From Acidimicrobiales bacterium (GTDB lineage: Bacteria > Actinomycetota > Acidimicrobiia > Acidimicrobiales > Palsa-688), in contig JASHVH010000057.1 in NCBI GenBank assembly GCA_030039575.1, positions 1 to 5,134 on the forward strand: 5,134 nucleotides of DNA, written 5' to 3'. The position numbers and the translations under genes were made by a program. Shown one piece after another: positions 4,878 to 5,134 of the stretch (its first letter is position 1; each line of letters opens with the position of its first letter). A model generated the notes under the pieces. That model searched no databases. It was not told where the DNA came from and worked only from the letters and a program-made list of their open reading frames with translations.

Positions 4878-5134
4878 CAGCGGGCCCGCAGCCATGCGAT
4901 GGGTTGGCCAGGTTGGACGCGTTCTCCCGGGTGGGCCAGCACACCCATGAGCTCGCCGGCGAACGGGCTCCTTACTTCTGCGCCCGACACCAGGCCCACC
5001 AGGTCTCCGATCTCGATAGGCGTGCCACCGGTCGCCGGCGCCGCTGCTATACCGGCACTCACCTCGCCGCCCCGGCCCGGCATTTTGGCCGGGCCAAGCC
5101 CGGCCGGGACCTGGCCTGGAGGCACCTCGAATAT
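4877..5134 (-). CDS. Biotinyl/lipoyl-like domain protein, C-terminal 85 residues (5' end outside window)
   Basis: The frame is open through the right edge, so only the last 85 residues are visible. They end in a segment with the pattern of a barrel-sandwich (biotinyl/lipoyl-type) half: IEIGDLVGLVSG, then EVRSPFAGELMGVLAHPGER, then VQPGQPIAWL. In biotin carboxyl carrier proteins the modified lysine (EAMKM) sits in the turn just before the EV-type strand. Here that place reads LVSGAEV and has no lysine. The only lysine visible is K17 of the fragment, in PAKMPG, well outside the turn. So it is probably a non-modified relative or a structural domain at the end of a larger protein. A GTG at 5125 could be a start, but no clear ribosome site was seen and the frame continues. 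The stop overlaps the fabH ATG in TGATG, placing it in the same operon and suggesting a role in fatty acid or acyl-CoA metabolism (inference). The fold call is moderate, the function unknown. Confidence 0.65.
   Translation of the reverse strand: MFEVPPGQVPAGLGPAKMPGRGGEVSAGIAAAPATGGTPIEIGDLVGLVSGAEVRSPFAGELMGVLAHPGERVQPGQPIAWLRAR

Noticed and set aside
4878..4895. FabH start at the ATG at 4895.
   Set aside because: No ribosome site precedes it and it would overlap the upstream gene by 19 bases, whereas the ATG at 4877 forms the same TGATG junction seen at acpP-fabF.

Overview
The window comes from a GC-rich bacterium (about two-thirds GC by eye), with strong G/C preference at third codon positions and long antisense reading frames. 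Gene content and codon use suggest the Actinobacteriota. A deep-branching class such as Acidimicrobiia is possible because type II fatty acid synthesis genes are clustered here, but this placement is inference, not something the sequence proves.

Layout, left to right. (1) Positions 1-1533, minus strand: the N-terminal 511 codons of an ABC1/UbiB/AarF-type atypical kinase, running off the left edge. (2) 1534-1680: a short divergent intergenic region that is almost filled by two structures. One is a 93-bp nested palindrome (1551-1643) whose inner arms look like insertion-sequence termini. The other is a 14-bp tandem repeat (1650-1690) that runs into the start codon of the next gene. (3) 1681-2142, plus strand: a BCP-type (atypical 2-Cys) peroxiredoxin. 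(4) 2143-2317: a convergent intergenic region with repeated GGGGCTG/CAGCCCC arms, probably a bidirectional terminator. (5) 2318-5134, minus strand: a fatty acid synthesis operon transcribed right to left. Its order is biotinyl/lipoyl-like domain protein (partial, 5' end outside the window), fabH, acpP, fabF.

How the genes work together. FabH (KAS III) starts fatty acid synthesis by condensing an acyl-CoA primer with malonyl-ACP. AcpP carries the growing chain on a phosphopantetheine arm. FabF (KAS II) carries out elongating condensations. Two junctions of the operon use the same one-base TGATG stop/start overlap (carrier-like gene to fabH, acpP to fabF), implying translational coupling. The fabH-acpP junction instead has an 89-bp gap with a hairpin, a short direct repeat and a good ribosome binding site, which may let ACP be made in excess. 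The first gene encodes a biotinyl/lipoyl-like fold, but its visible part lacks the usual modifiable lysine at the hairpin. It is therefore not an ordinary biotin carboxyl carrier protein.

The core genes are conventional. The least explained items are the nested palindrome, the tandem repeat over the peroxiredoxin start, the lysine-less carrier-like domain and a proline-rich insertion in FabH. I did not find convincing evidence of a wholly new system.
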